DNA from: Clostridiales bacterium
GTDB lineage: Bacteria; Bacillota; Clostridia; Oscillospirales; CAG-382
NCBI GenBank assembly: GCA_003343885.1
Contig: QAKH01000045.1
Coordinates: forward strand, 1 to 20,267
Length of the DNA: 20,267 nucleotides
Reading direction: 5' to 3'
Shown: positions 1 through 8,188 of the stretch, one piece after another
How the letters are laid out: the number at the start of each line of letters is the position of its first letter
How positions within the stretch are numbered: position 1 is the stretch's first letter
Position numbers and translations under genes: made by a program
Notes under the pieces: generated by a model
The model's input: only the letters and a program-made list of their open reading frames with translations
What the model was told of the DNA's origin: nothing
Databases searched by the model: none

Positions 1-337
1 TGTAATCACCACGAAACGGATAACCGTTCAATTCAATATGATTATTCCAGCCGCATTTATCGCAAAACCATTCCGACCAAATTGGCGGCAGAGCAGAGGT
101 ATCTCCAAACAGCTTTTCAGCAAGGGTAATGCCCTCGGCTACGGATATTTTATTGTTCGGTTTGAATGTTCCGTCCTCATAGCCGCTGATTATGCCCATA
201 TTATAAAGCCTGTCAACGGCAGAATAATACGGTGTTTGTTCCGTTACATCATCAAACGGCAGCTCGCTTGCAAATGCCGCCGTAGCCGATAATGACAATA
301 TAAGCGATATACCTATAAATATTTTCTTAAAAATCAT
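1..337 (-). CDS. SLH-domain surface protein, 3' part beyond left edge
   Basis: The open frame starts at an ATG at 335-337 and runs off the left edge, giving the first 112 residues only. GGAGG (349-353) lies 11 nt before the ATG. Residues 1-23 form a signal peptide (Lys pair, long hydrophobic core, AFA cleavage motif before SE). Residues 27-80 form an S-layer homology domain: a FDDV opening, then GYEDGTFKPNNKISVAEG, the usual SLH signature. A CDKCGW motif follows, suggesting a small zinc ribbon. SLH domains normally bind pyruvylated secondary cell-wall polymer in Gram-positive bacteria, so this product is expected on the cell surface. It begins 19 bp after the NlpC/P60 gene with no promoter between, so it is probably the last visible member of the T4SS operon. 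Its SLH domain is N-terminal, unlike the large surface protein further right. Its function beyond wall attachment is not visible. Confidence 0.85.
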   Translation of the reverse strand, partial: MIFKKIFIGISLILSLSATAAFASELPFDDVTEQTPYYSAVDRLYNMGIISGYEDGTFKPNNKISVAEGITLAEKLFGDTSALPPIWSEWFCDKCGWNNHIELNGYPFRGDY

Positions 338-356
338 TTTTGTTTTTCCTCCAATC

Positions 357-2792
357 TTAATAACAGCTCGGTCGTGCCGCAAAGCCGAAGCCACTGTTTG
401 TGGTAATGACTACATTATTATTGCTGCTTGAACAATGGATAACAAGGATATTTCCGCTTGCGTCTTTTCCTGCGATAATTCCGACGTGGGACAAATCACC
501 GTAAAAGGCTAAATCTCCGGCTTGTGCGTTGCTCCAAGATATTCGGCTGCACTTTGCGATTTGCCCTTGCGTTCCGTGTCCGATAGAATTTGCGGAAAAA
601 CCGGAATTGATAAAGCTCCAAGTCACAAACCCGGAGCAGTCAAGTCCAAACGGGCGCTTTGTTCCGGTCGTTTTGCTGCCCTCTGCGGATACGGTTTTCA
701 GCTTACCCCATTCAGAGTCCCAGCCGATAGCAGATGATTTGCCGCCCCAAAAGTAATTGACCTTGCCGACCAATGAACAAGCTGCTTTGATTACCTTTTT
801 ACGCTCAGGCGATAGGCTGTCGGGCAGATTTTTTAATATGTCCTGCGCCGTCCCGTCTGATATTGCAAGAGAGTGTGTGGCTGAAATCAGCACTTCGTCC
901 TGTTCCAAAAGAGTATCAAGTGCTTCCTGCTGTTTTCGGGTAAAGCTGTACTGAGCAATCATATCATCTTTTGTTTTGGTATTTATCGTAATATATATGA
1001 CCTTTTCCGAGGTTTCTCCGTTTGTAACCGTTTCGGTGCGAGATGTAATTTCGTGCATATCCCAAAATACATCTTTGAGCTTTTGTTTCTTTTCCTCCGT
1101 AATGACAACAACATCTTCCACGGTGTCATCTTCCACTCCTGCAACCTTTGTAGCAAAGACAGCAAGAACCAAATCCCAATTTGCCTGTTCACCTATAATC
1201 TCACTGCGGTCTGCCGCAGCAGCATTTTCAATATCATCAAGCTTTGCTGACAGTTCCATATTACACTCCGCCACAATAGAGGAAATAGGAATACTGTCAT
1301 TGTCTGCCGCTTCATCGGATATAAATATCCCGAACGGTGACGCCGCTATTGCCGCAACCACAATTACGATAATGAGAGCAACCAAAAGCACCGCCCAACC
1401 GCCGAGAGCCGCAAGTGCGGATATAATCGCCTTTGTTGCCGCAACTACCATTTGAGCGACTTTTACGGTGATTTTAACTGCCGCTTTCGTAGCAGCCTTT
1501 GCCGTCTGTGCCGCCTTCTGTGCTGCCTGTTTAGCCTGTTTTGCGGCTTGCTTTGCCGCTTTTTTTGTAATCTCCTTTTGCGTTTTCGCTGCCCGTTTTG
1601 CTGTTTTTACACTCTTTTGCTTTGCAGCTTTGCCTACATAAGAATTTCCCGTCTTAACAGCTCGACTTGCACTGTTTGAAAGGCTGTCCTTTGTCTTGAC
1701 AGCCTTTTTTGCATTGCTTGATACATTTCGGATAACAGTATGCGTATTTTGCTTTGGTACAGCTTTTGCTCTGTCCGGCGTTTTAATAATATCAGCAGGA
1801 GTTTTCCCCTGTGAGCGTATATAGCTTTCCTTTGTTTTCGGCATAGACTTTGAGGAAAATGCAGTATCAACGCTGTTTTCGGTTTTTACCTTTGGGGCAG
1901 GCGTTTCAGATTTAACAGCCTGTGTTTGTTGTTTCGGAATATTTTCGTTTGCAGAAAATATCTCTGTTCTTTTGGGCTGATAATCTGTTCCCGGTACACC
2001 TTCAGCACGACCTTCCTGTGCCGTTTTTTCAACATTCGCCTTTGTTTTCAGCTTTTCGGAAACATACTTTTTCCGTGCGTCAGTAACGGCTTGTTCCTTT
2101 GTTTTTGGAGCAGCGGAGGAGGAAAGAGCAGTATTTTCTCTTGTTTTCGGTGCGGATACGGGCGGTTTTTGTTTGATACCGTCTTTGACTTCAGCGTTTT
2201 TGTGCTGTTTTATGTAATTAGCCTTTGTTTTGACGGTATCTGCGGCTTTATCAGCCGTCTTGCTTTCCGTTTTCTGTGCCTGTATGTATGCTTCTTTGGT
2301 TTTAACCTGTGCCGTAGCCTTAGACTGCGGTTTCGGTGTTTCCTTGAGGGCAGAAACGCTTTTATCCGCTTGTACGCTTTCCTTTGTTTTGGGGGCATTA
2401 TTGGTTTGTTTAGGTGGGTTTTGCACCTCCGGAACGCCCTCGTTCTGAGGTGTATGCGGAATGTCGGCATTTTGACTTTCCCGTGTTTTCACTTGCTGAC
2501 GATGCTGTTTCAGCTTGTTTTCCGCAAAGGATTTGCCCTTTTGATAGACCGTATCGGCAGCAGAGTAGTAGGCGCTTTCAACCTGTTCGGTTGCTTCAAC
2601 CTCGGCTCTTTGCAGCTCATTAGATTGCCTTGTTTCAAATTTTTTATCAATAGCATTTTTAACAATGGTGTCTTTTGCAACGGTTTTAATATCCTTGACC
2701 GTTTCGGCAGGAGAACGGTTGACTGATTTCGGAGCGTTCTGCACTGCCTTTGTTGTAGCTTTCGGCTTTGTTTTTATATCTTTTTCACTCAA
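357..2792 (-). CDS. Membrane-anchored NlpC/P60 peptidoglycan hydrolase with basic KTK-repeat tail
   Basis: This is an 811-residue, CD1108-like protein of Gram-positive conjugative elements. Residues 1 to about 440 are highly basic and repetitive, with about a dozen copies of a [VPLI]KT(K/R)xx(Y/S) motif such as VKTKEAYI and PKTKESYI, then a Lys/Ala-rich stretch. One transmembrane helix lies near residues 458-490. The C-terminal part is an NlpC/P60 endopeptidase with C719 in the DCSGF motif, H769 in SHVGI and H786 in VIHCSS as the catalytic triad. By family knowledge it cleaves peptidoglycan peptides, making room for the T4SS channel (the VirB1-like job). The start is TTG, 9 nt after GGAGG; the ATG nearer the Shine-Dalgarno leads at once to a stop (ATG CTT TGA). 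It follows the GGDEF gene by about 20 bp. The repeats are probably cytoplasmic, which is unusual for a wall hydrolase. Confidence 0.9.
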   Translation of the reverse strand: MSEKDIKTKPKATTKAVQNAPKSVNRSPAETVKDIKTVAKDTIVKNAIDKKFETRQSNELQRAEVEATEQVESAYYSAADTVYQKGKSFAENKLKQHRQQVKTRESQNADIPHTPQNEGVPEVQNPPKQTNNAPKTKESVQADKSVSALKETPKPQSKATAQVKTKEAYIQAQKTESKTADKAADTVKTKANYIKQHKNAEVKDGIKQKPPVSAPKTRENTALSSSAAPKTKEQAVTDARKKYVSEKLKTKANVEKTAQEGRAEGVPGTDYQPKRTEIFSANENIPKQQTQAVKSETPAPKVKTENSVDTAFSSKSMPKTKESYIRSQGKTPADIIKTPDRAKAVPKQNTHTVIRNVSSNAKKAVKTKDSLSNSASRAVKTGNSYVGKAAKQKSVKTAKRAAKTQKEITKKAAKQAAKQAKQAAQKAAQTAKAATKAAVKITVKVAQMVVAATKAIISALAALGGWAVLLVALIIVIVVAAIAASPFGIFISDEAADNDSIPISSIVAECNMELSAKLDDIENAAAADRSEIIGEQANWDLVLAVFATKVAGVEDDTVEDVVVITEEKKQKLKDVFWDMHEITSRTETVTNGETSEKVIYITINTKTKDDMIAQYSFTRKQQEALDTLLEQDEVLISATHSLAISDGTAQDILKNLPDSLSPERKKVIKAACSLVGKVNYFWGGKSSAIGWDSEWGKLKTVSAEGSKTTGTKRPFGLDCSGFVTWSFINSGFSANSIGHGTQGQIAKCSRISWSNAQAGDLAFYGDLSHVGIIAGKDASGNILVIHCSSSNNNVVITTNSGFGFAARPSCY

Positions 2793-2812
2793 AGCATATC
2801 ACCTCCGAGCCG

Positions 2813-3298
2813 TTATTTCTTACGCTTTTTATCCTTATACATTTTCTCATCGGCATACCGTATCATATCGTCAATGGTTTTGCTGTATTTCTCGTTATAC
2901 GGGGCATAACCTACAGAAACAGACAGCTTATACAGCTTTTCATTATTGAGAAAACTGATAGTGTCTTTAAACTGTGATATGTACGGAAGTATATTGCTTT
3001 CGGATATACATACAAATTCATCGCCGCCGATACGGTAAATATCTGCCTTTGCACCGATGGTTTCCCTCAAAGCCTTTGCAACGGTCTTTATGGCATAATC
3101 TCCGCAGAAATGTCCGAAACCGTCATTTATTTCTTTCAAGCCGTTTATGTCAATAACAATTACGGTAATGCGTGAAATATTTGCATTAGGTTTTCTTAGC
3201 TTCTTTAAGCGCTCCTCGTATGCGTTGCGGTTTTGCACCTCCGTCATAGAGTCTGTATATGCAAGCTCAAATAATTTTTCTGTGATTTTGTTCTTCAT
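2813..3298 (-). CDS. Stand-alone diguanylate cyclase (GGDEF domain)
   Basis: The 161-residue protein is almost entirely one GGDEF domain. Visible signatures are the YTDSMTEVQNRNAYEERL opening, D50-I-N-G-L (metal/base binding), N58-D59...H63...D67, and an intact RIGGDEF with GGDEF at 91-95. The family converts two GTP to cyclic di-GMP. No sensor, transmembrane or EAL domain is present. The RxxD inhibitory I-site seems absent: the aligned positions before GGDEF read G and A (in GAKADIYRI), so product feedback may be lost. The start is ATG with AGGAGG 5 nt upstream. The gene lies between virB4 and the NlpC/P60 gene in the same direction, so it belongs to the transfer operon. A hairpin (3320-3348) sits just before its ribosome binding site. 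Some SXT/R391 ICEs of Gram-negative bacteria also carry diguanylate cyclases; one in this Gram-positive T4SS setting is notable. Activity is inferred from intact motifs. Confidence 0.92.
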   Translation of the reverse strand: MKNKITEKLFELAYTDSMTEVQNRNAYEERLKKLRKPNANISRITVIVIDINGLKEINDGFGHFCGDYAIKTVAKALRETIGAKADIYRIGGDEFVCISESNILPYISQFKDTISFLNNEKLYKLSVSVGYAPYNEKYSKTIDDMIRYADEKMYKDKKRKK

Positions 3299-3310
3299 AG
3301 TGTCCTCCTA

Positions 3311-3348
3311 AAAGTTAAACGGCGGATTTCCAATAGAGAAGTCCGCCG
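3311..3348 (-). terminator. Hairpin between virB4 and GGDEF gene, weak terminator or attenuator
   Basis: CGGCGGA (3342-3348 on the minus strand) pairs with TCCGCCG (3320-3326), with partial extra pairing inside. It is followed by an interrupted T-run (TTTAACTTTT). It lies after the virB4 stop and directly before the AGGAGG of the GGDEF gene. The T-run is weak, so termination may be partial. Confidence 0.55.
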
Positions 3349-3359
3349 CATATATTTTT

Positions 3360-5705
3360 TTAATTCTCACCCGGTTTCGTGGACATCAATTTATATAATT
3401 CCGTATCTGTCGGAAAATCATTGATGAACGGCACAATAGAGCCGCCTACCTTGATAAGTCCCCGTCCTGCACCGGCGTTGGTGATGTAGCTCATCTGCGT
3501 GTCAGAAATACTTAATAATTCCGATAAATCCTTTCTGTCCGACGGCGCTTGATTTAAGAGCAGCAGAAATTCGCTGTTAGATAACATACCCCGTGCCGTT
3601 TCGTTAAGCAGACAGTCTGATATATTCTGCGTAATACCCGTGAGCAGTCCGCCATATTTTCTAAACCGTTTCCAGCACTTCAAAAGAAAATCTGCACTGT
3701 ACGGATTTTTGAAATACAAGTGTGCTTCATCGACATAAACACGAGTGTATTTGCCACGCCGCCTGTTTGCCATAACTCTGTTGAAAATATTATCAAGCAT
3801 AATCAAAAGTCCGATAGACTTCATCTGTTCGCCAAGCTCCAAAATATCATACGCAACAATACGGTTATTGACATTGACATCGCTCTGATGTGCAAATGCG
3901 TCAAGGGAGCCTGTTGTAAAGATTTCAAGCGACAAGGCAAGGTCTTGTGCTTCGTCCTCCGGCTGACGCAGTAATTCATTTCGGAAATCTACCAATGTCG
4001 GCATATACTCCGATTTGCCGTTTAGAAAATCGCCATACACCTTGATTGCACAGCGGTCAATGATGGATTTATCCTTTGCACCGACACCGCCGCCAAGTCT
4101 TGAATCTGTACTCTTTAACAGTTGGTCGAAAAGAGATATAAGAAACTCCGATTTGATTGACACAGGGTTTTCGTCCATATCAATATCGCTGTTTATCTCA
4201 AGAGCGTTTATATGGTTTTCCGATGAAGTGGAAAGGGTTATTACCTCACCGCCGAGATTACGCACAAGCGAGCCATATTCACGCTCTGCGTCTACGATAA
4301 TAATATCGTCGTTTGAGAATAGTGCCGCCATCAGAATTTCCATTTTTGCCGCAAAGGATTTACCGGAGCCGGACACACCGAGAATAAAGCCGTTACCGTT
4401 TAGCAGCAGCTTTCTGTTACACATCAAAAGATTATGGGAAATGGCATTGATACCGTAATACAAACCGCCTTTGTCGATAATCTCCTGCGTTTTATACGGT
4501 GAAAGCACCGCCGTGCTTTCAGTTGTGAGCGTCCTCATAGCTTTAATGTTTAGTGTTCCGTATGGCAATACTGTCTGCATACCGTCCTCCTGCTGATATT
4601 TCAGCGTTGCAAAAGTACAAAGGTGCTTTCTGCCGATTGACATCAGCGTTTCCGTGTCGTTGTCAAGCTGCTCCAAGCTGTCTGCAATGTGCAGAAGTGT
4701 TACGGTAACAAACATCATACGCTGGTCACGGGTAGTGAGGTCGTCAAGAAATTCTTTGATTTCCTTTCGCATTTGCTCCATTTCATAAGGGATATTAGCA
4801 GAAAAATTGTTATTTTCGTTCTGCTTCTGCTGCCATTTTGTAATATCAGTTTCAATGGCAAGCAGCTTTTTCTGAACGATTTTAACCGCTTCATCCGTCG
4901 GTATCGGCTGTATGGTGATAGACAGCATCATACTCCTTGAAAAGTCGGTAAGCTCTGAAATCATACTGTCCTTTAAGAAGGACGGATATTCTTTCAAGAA
5001 AATCGTCCTTGCATATTTATCGCCGATTTTGATATAGTCCTTCTTAAATTCAATACTGTCGGGGGCAATATAGTCCTTGAAGTCCGCACCTCTCGCCATA
5101 GCTTTTTTGAGGTCGAAGTCAAACTCCTCATTTTCTCCCGTCTTGAAAAAGTCATTAAAAATACGAAGCCTGTCCTTGTACCCAAGCTCCGCTATTTTTG
5201 ACGATATTTTCGCATAGTCTGCCGTCAGGTCATTTCCTACACGGGTAAAGAAAGTCCGTGCTTCCTCAATGTTCTTTTTCTCTGTGGCAACGGTAATATA
5301 TTTTTCGTGAACGATGTTGTTGCTCTCCGACATTTTATCACAAAGTATTCCGTTCAACTCTTTGGTGTATTTTTTGTAGTTCGGATTATCGGACGGCGTT
5401 GTAATCTGCTCAAACACCTTGTTATGAAGTTGTCTGTTATATATCGTGATTTCCGCCATTGCGTCTGTCGGAAGTCCGTTTAATATTGCAGAGTGGGCAA
5501 GGAACATTTGAAGCTGATCGTCATCTGAAGCCACCGCGTAGTTAATATCCGAAAACCGCCACGACTTTGAAAACAGCCGTCCCGTTCTAAATATTCCGTC
5601 CTTATATACCGCATCAATCGGAATGGACTGCTGTACTGTCTTTGCAATTTTCCGCTTTTGCTTTTTTATTCGGTTTTTTCTTCCGAACAGATTGAATATT
5701 GCCAT
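3360..5705 (-). CDS. VirB4/TraC-family T4SS ATPase
   Basis: This 781-residue P-loop ATPase powers assembly of, and transport through, the conjugative channel at the inner face of the membrane. Walker A is GVSGSGKS (K449) and Walker B is VYVDEAH (D659-E660); the N-terminal half looks like the usual VirB4 channel-interacting region. Length matches Firmicutes VirB4 proteins (about 780-800). The start chosen is the ATG at 5703-5705, 9 nt after AGGAGG; a TTG two codons earlier is too close to the Shine-Dalgarno. The beginning overlaps the 3' end of the PrgI gene by 92 bp, a usual arrangement in this ICE family that implies translational coupling. No frameshift or missing motif is seen. Confidence 0.95.
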   Translation of the reverse strand: MAIFNLFGRKNRIKKQKRKIAKTVQQSIPIDAVYKDGIFRTGRLFSKSWRFSDINYAVASDDDQLQMFLAHSAILNGLPTDAMAEITIYNRQLHNKVFEQITTPSDNPNYKKYTKELNGILCDKMSESNNIVHEKYITVATEKKNIEEARTFFTRVGNDLTADYAKISSKIAELGYKDRLRIFNDFFKTGENEEFDFDLKKAMARGADFKDYIAPDSIEFKKDYIKIGDKYARTIFLKEYPSFLKDSMISELTDFSRSMMLSITIQPIPTDEAVKIVQKKLLAIETDITKWQQKQNENNNFSANIPYEMEQMRKEIKEFLDDLTTRDQRMMFVTVTLLHIADSLEQLDNDTETLMSIGRKHLCTFATLKYQQEDGMQTVLPYGTLNIKAMRTLTTESTAVLSPYKTQEIIDKGGLYYGINAISHNLLMCNRKLLLNGNGFILGVSGSGKSFAAKMEILMAALFSNDDIIIVDAEREYGSLVRNLGGEVITLSTSSENHINALEINSDIDMDENPVSIKSEFLISLFDQLLKSTDSRLGGGVGAKDKSIIDRCAIKVYGDFLNGKSEYMPTLVDFRNELLRQPEDEAQDLALSLEIFTTGSLDAFAHQSDVNVNNRIVAYDILELGEQMKSIGLLIMLDNIFNRVMANRRRGKYTRVYVDEAHLYFKNPYSADFLLKCWKRFRKYGGLLTGITQNISDCLLNETARGMLSNSEFLLLLNQAPSDRKDLSELLSISDTQMSYITNAGAGRGLIKVGGSIVPFINDFPTDTELYKLMSTKPGEN

Positions 5706-6036
5706 TGTCAAGTTCCTCCTTTACAATTTCATATAGGTAGTTGGTGCTTTCAAATTTTCTAACGCCTGCGGCAAGAAATTCCGAGCGAAACCACGCCCCG
5801 ATAAATTCCTCAAAGTTCATACCGTTGTAACCCCAAAATCCTGCAACGGCAATGGGAGCCGCCGTTACAATACAAAGCCACGACACGGTTTCTTTGTCGA
5901 TATAGTTTTTAAGTCCGAAATATATCCCGACCGCAGCGCCCACTGCTGCAACCGAGCATAAAAAAGACCGTGTGGACAGTCCGAAAAACAGGCTTTCGTG
6001 ATAGTCCTTGATTTCTTTGTTAATTCTTATTTCCAA
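5614..6036 (-). CDS. prgI: PrgI-family T4SS membrane protein
   Basis: The 140-residue protein has two membrane segments (about 24-44 and 52-70) and a charged cytoplasmic tail ending in a Lys-rich stretch. This size, topology and position immediately before virB4 match the PrgI family (named from enterococcal pCF10), which plays the VirB3-like role of linking VirB4 to the membrane channel. The start is TTG at 6034-6036, 9 nt after GGAGG (6046-6050); no ATG competes. The long overlap with virB4 suggests coupled translation. Confidence 0.85.
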   Translation of the reverse strand: MEIRINKEIKDYHESLFFGLSTRSFLCSVAAVGAAVGIYFGLKNYIDKETVSWLCIVTAAPIAVAGFWGYNGMNFEEFIGAWFRSEFLAAGVRKFESTNYLYEIVKEELDNGNIQSVRKKKPNKKAKAENCKDSTAVHSD

Positions 6037-6050
6037 AGTCGATTACCTCC

Positions 6051-6638
6051 TTATCTTTCCGGCTCGGTCTTTTTCGGTGCTTTCGGCTGTAAGTCTGTCG
6101 GCTTTTCGCCGCTTTCGGGTTTTATAAAGTCAATCCTGTTTGCCGCATAGAAAGCGTTGGTGTTAAGCTGCCGCTGCCACGCCTTATCGCTAGGTGCCCA
6201 TCTAAAGCCGTTTGCTTTAAGCGTTGTTCGCTGTTCCTCACTGGGCTTTTCGTCAAATAAAAGCTGCAAGCGGTTTTTCTCCTTATTTATAACAGCTTCA
6301 CCGCCTTCAAACTGCCAGCCGACATAATCGGTTTCCTGATTTGTTTGCAGACTTTCAATACGCTTCTTGATACGGCGTATTTCCGCATTATTGTTTGTAA
6401 GACGATACGGCGGAAAAGGCTGTCGCTCCCACGAATACGCTTCCTGCACTCTTTTATCAAGCTTAGCGGCAAGCTCGTCCGAAATGCCTTCACAGCCTTT
6501 TACAGTACCGTTTTTCTTGTAGTAGGAATTTACATTTTTCATAAATTCCTGTTCTTTTTCGCATTTGTTTAATTTCTCAGTCAGCTTTTCGACCGCTTTC
6601 GGATCGTCGCTGCTGATAACATTGTTATTGTAACTCAT
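6051..6638 (-). CDS. ICE-associated protein of unknown function with C-terminal EPER tail
   Basis: This is a 195-residue soluble, charged protein with no signal peptide or membrane helix. The first half is helical and probably coiled coil. Residues about 125-170 contain the pattern LQLLFDEKPSEEQR...NGFRWAPSDKAWQR...AYAANRI-like, a small domain I recognise from other mobile-element proteins of Firmicutes, often attached to antirestriction or DUF-type cargo proteins. I cannot assign a reaction. It ends in KKTEPER, nearly the same tail as the two DUF3848-like proteins at the right end of the window. The start is ATG with CGGAGG 9 nt upstream. It lies 15 bp after the VirB6-like gene and just before prgI, so it is within the T4SS operon. 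Confidence 0.75.
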   Translation of the reverse strand: MSYNNNVISSDDPKAVEKLTEKLNKCEKEQEFMKNVNSYYKKNGTVKGCEGISDELAAKLDKRVQEAYSWERQPFPPYRLTNNNAEIRRIKKRIESLQTNQETDYVGWQFEGGEAVINKEKNRLQLLFDEKPSEEQRTTLKANGFRWAPSDKAWQRQLNTNAFYAANRIDFIKPESGEKPTDLQPKAPKKTEPER

Positions 6639-6653
6639 AATGTAAAACCTCCG

Positions 6654-7493
6654 TTAAGTTCCGAATAATTCTTTTACTATTCTGTCTGCTCCCTTGATTA
6701 GTCCTACCAAAACGAGCATATTAAAAATCACCTCGCCGATATATTTCCATATCATAGTGACGGTTGTTATACTTGTATCAAGTATTGGTGTACTGCTTGA
6801 CGCAAATGCCGAGAATATGATACAAGACAGCACTATGACTGCGCCCTCCATACATACGCCGACATACGATTTTAAGAATGATTTTCCCATAAATGCCGTT
6901 GTTTCGCCTGCGAATGACGAAAGAGGTACGGGTGCTATTGCCGTGTAGATATACAGCTTAAAAAATCTGCCGTACACGGTCATAATCATAATAAAGGAAA
7001 GTACGGTTATGAAAAGGCTTCCGAGTATTGTTACAAGCCACAAAGGGATACTTGCCCAAAAGCCTGCGTCCTCAACCGCCTGTTCAATCGCAGCCGGAAG
7101 TGTAACCGACGCTCCGCCGATACCGCCCAAAGAGCCTGCAATTTGTTCCACAATTCCGCCGCATATTGTATATATAGCCGTCATTAAATCCATCGCATAG
7201 GTTATAGCCACCTTTGCGGCACAAAAGCGGATAAAGTGCTTTAAGGCATATTCGGGACGCTGAAAGTCCCTAAATGATGCCGTGCTTTTAAATATACTCA
7301 TAGCAAAAAAGAGGACTAACAAACCAAGTCCGATAGCTTGCAGTCCTCCGTTTATGCCGGATATTACATTCCAAATTGCTCCGCCCTTGAAATTCTGCGG
7401 TGAAGTCGTGATAAGAGACCATATTTCCGTCATTTTGTCATTCCAAGTGGAAAACGCATTTTCAAGGTTAGCCACAATCCAATTATCGCTCAA
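6654..7493 (-). CDS. VirB6/TrbL-like T4SS membrane protein
   Basis: The 279-residue polytopic protein has about six hydrophobic segments: roughly 50-70, 90-115, two between 145 and 180, 205-230, and a C-terminal one at 255-275. It has a Gly/Ala-rich loop after the second. Position ahead of prgI and virB4, length and topology fit the VirB6/TrbL-like channel subunit of Gram-positive ICEs; sequence similarity in this family is always weak. The start is TTG at 7491-7493, 9 nt after AGGAGG, with no better ATG. A bidirectional terminator hairpin lies only about 30 bp upstream, leaving almost no space for a separate promoter. Confidence 0.8.
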   Translation of the reverse strand: MSDNWIVANLENAFSTWNDKMTEIWSLITTSPQNFKGGAIWNVISGINGGLQAIGLGLLVLFFAMSIFKSTASFRDFQRPEYALKHFIRFCAAKVAITYAMDLMTAIYTICGGIVEQIAGSLGGIGGASVTLPAAIEQAVEDAGFWASIPLWLVTILGSLFITVLSFIMIMTVYGRFFKLYIYTAIAPVPLSSFAGETTAFMGKSFLKSYVGVCMEGAVIVLSCIIFSAFASSSTPILDTSITTVTMIWKYIGEVIFNMLVLVGLIKGADRIVKELFGT

Positions 7494-7524
7494 AGGTAAT
7501 CACCTCCTATTCTTGCTTGAAACG

Positions 7525-7571
7525 CAAAAACAGCCATAACCGCTTAATCAGCAGCTATGACTGTCTTTTTT
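7525..7571 (-). terminator. Terminator hairpin, T-runs on both strands, between toxin gene and virB6-like gene
   Basis: ACAGTCATAGC (minus strand, from 7564) pairs with GGTTATGGCTGT ending at 7530, with two G-T wobbles. It is followed on the minus strand by TTTTTG and on the plus strand by CTTTTTT. On the minus strand it closes the toxin-antitoxin unit. It lies just upstream of the ribosome binding site of the VirB6-like gene. Confidence 0.7.
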
Positions 7572-7610
7572 GTGTTATTTTGTTTTACAAAACCGATACT
7601 GTAAGATACA

Positions 7611-7886
7611 TCAGAATAAATCGCTGTTTGTTCCCGTTCGGGTTAAAGCCAAGATTAAAAGCTCTTTTTCAATTCTGTAAACAAGCAGCCAATCGGGGAG
7701 AATATGACACTCACGGCACCCTGAGTAATTTCCGCTCAAAGAGTGATCACAGTATTTTTCCGGAAGTGTTTTTCCGTCTGCCAAAAGGTCAATGACCTCT
7801 TTCAGCAAAGCCATGTCATATCCACGCTTTTTTGCAAGTTTATAGTCTTTTCTGAATTTGGTGGACATCTCTATCGCATATTTCAT
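7611..7886 (-). CDS. YafQ-type toxin of type II toxin-antitoxin pair, catalytic His replaced
   Basis: The 91-residue RelE-superfamily protein is of the YafQ branch: DHSLSGNYSGCRECHILPDW and LTRTGTNSDLF match the family signatures. YafQ toxins are ribosome-dependent mRNA endonucleases. Compared with E. coli YafQ, H48, H61, D65 and F91 correspond to H50, H63, D67 and F91, but the last catalytic His (H87, usually TGTH) is Asn87 here (codon AAC). Activity may therefore be reduced or altered. The start overlaps the antitoxin stop by 4 nt (ATGA), the usual coupling. A terminator hairpin follows. It likely stabilises the element in its host together with the antitoxin. Confidence 0.9.
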   Translation of the reverse strand: MKYAIEMSTKFRKDYKLAKKRGYDMALLKEVIDLLADGKTLPEKYCDHSLSGNYSGCRECHILPDWLLVYRIEKELLILALTRTGTNSDLF

Positions 7887-8158
7887 GATTCCAAATCCTT
7901 AAAGAGTTCATCTGTACTTGTATATTTCTTTGCCGGGATTTTCCCGTTTATCATATCGTCAACTTCCTTCATTGCTGCCAAAGTTTCGCTATTGGGAATA
8001 TCAGTTGCTATCTCAAACGGAATTTTTCCCTGCCTGACAACCTGCCTTAAAAACATATTCATAGCAGTTGTCATATTAAGTCCCATATCGGCAAGCATTG
8101 CATCGGCTTGTTTTTTTAACTCAGTATCCATACGAATACTCATATTAACTGTTGCCAT
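7883..8158 (-). CDS. RelB/DinJ-family antitoxin
   Basis: This is a 91-residue antitoxin. Residues 1-45 form a ribbon-helix-helix DNA-binding domain (VNMSIRMDTELKKQAD, then helix DMGLNMTTAMNMFL), as in DinJ. The C-terminal half (IPNSETLAAMKEVDDM and the acidic end ELFKDLES) is the part that wraps the toxin. The start is ATG with GAGGAGG about 7 nt upstream. The protein neutralises the YafQ-type partner and probably represses the shared promoter at 8189-8216. The pair sits between the pilin gene and the virB6-like gene, interrupting an otherwise continuous transfer operon. Confidence 0.92.
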   Translation of the reverse strand: MATVNMSIRMDTELKKQADAMLADMGLNMTTAMNMFLRQVVRQGKIPFEIATDIPNSETLAAMKEVDDMINGKIPAKKYTSTDELFKDLES

Positions 8159-8188
8159 AAGATTACCTCCTCATATTATAGTATATTC

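Noticed and set aside
1926..2726. Long plus-strand frame of 266 residues
   Set aside because: It is antisense to the NlpC/P60 gene repeat region. It gives a Phe/Cys/Arg-rich product, typical of a shadow of Lys/Ala-rich coding sequence, with no ribosome site.
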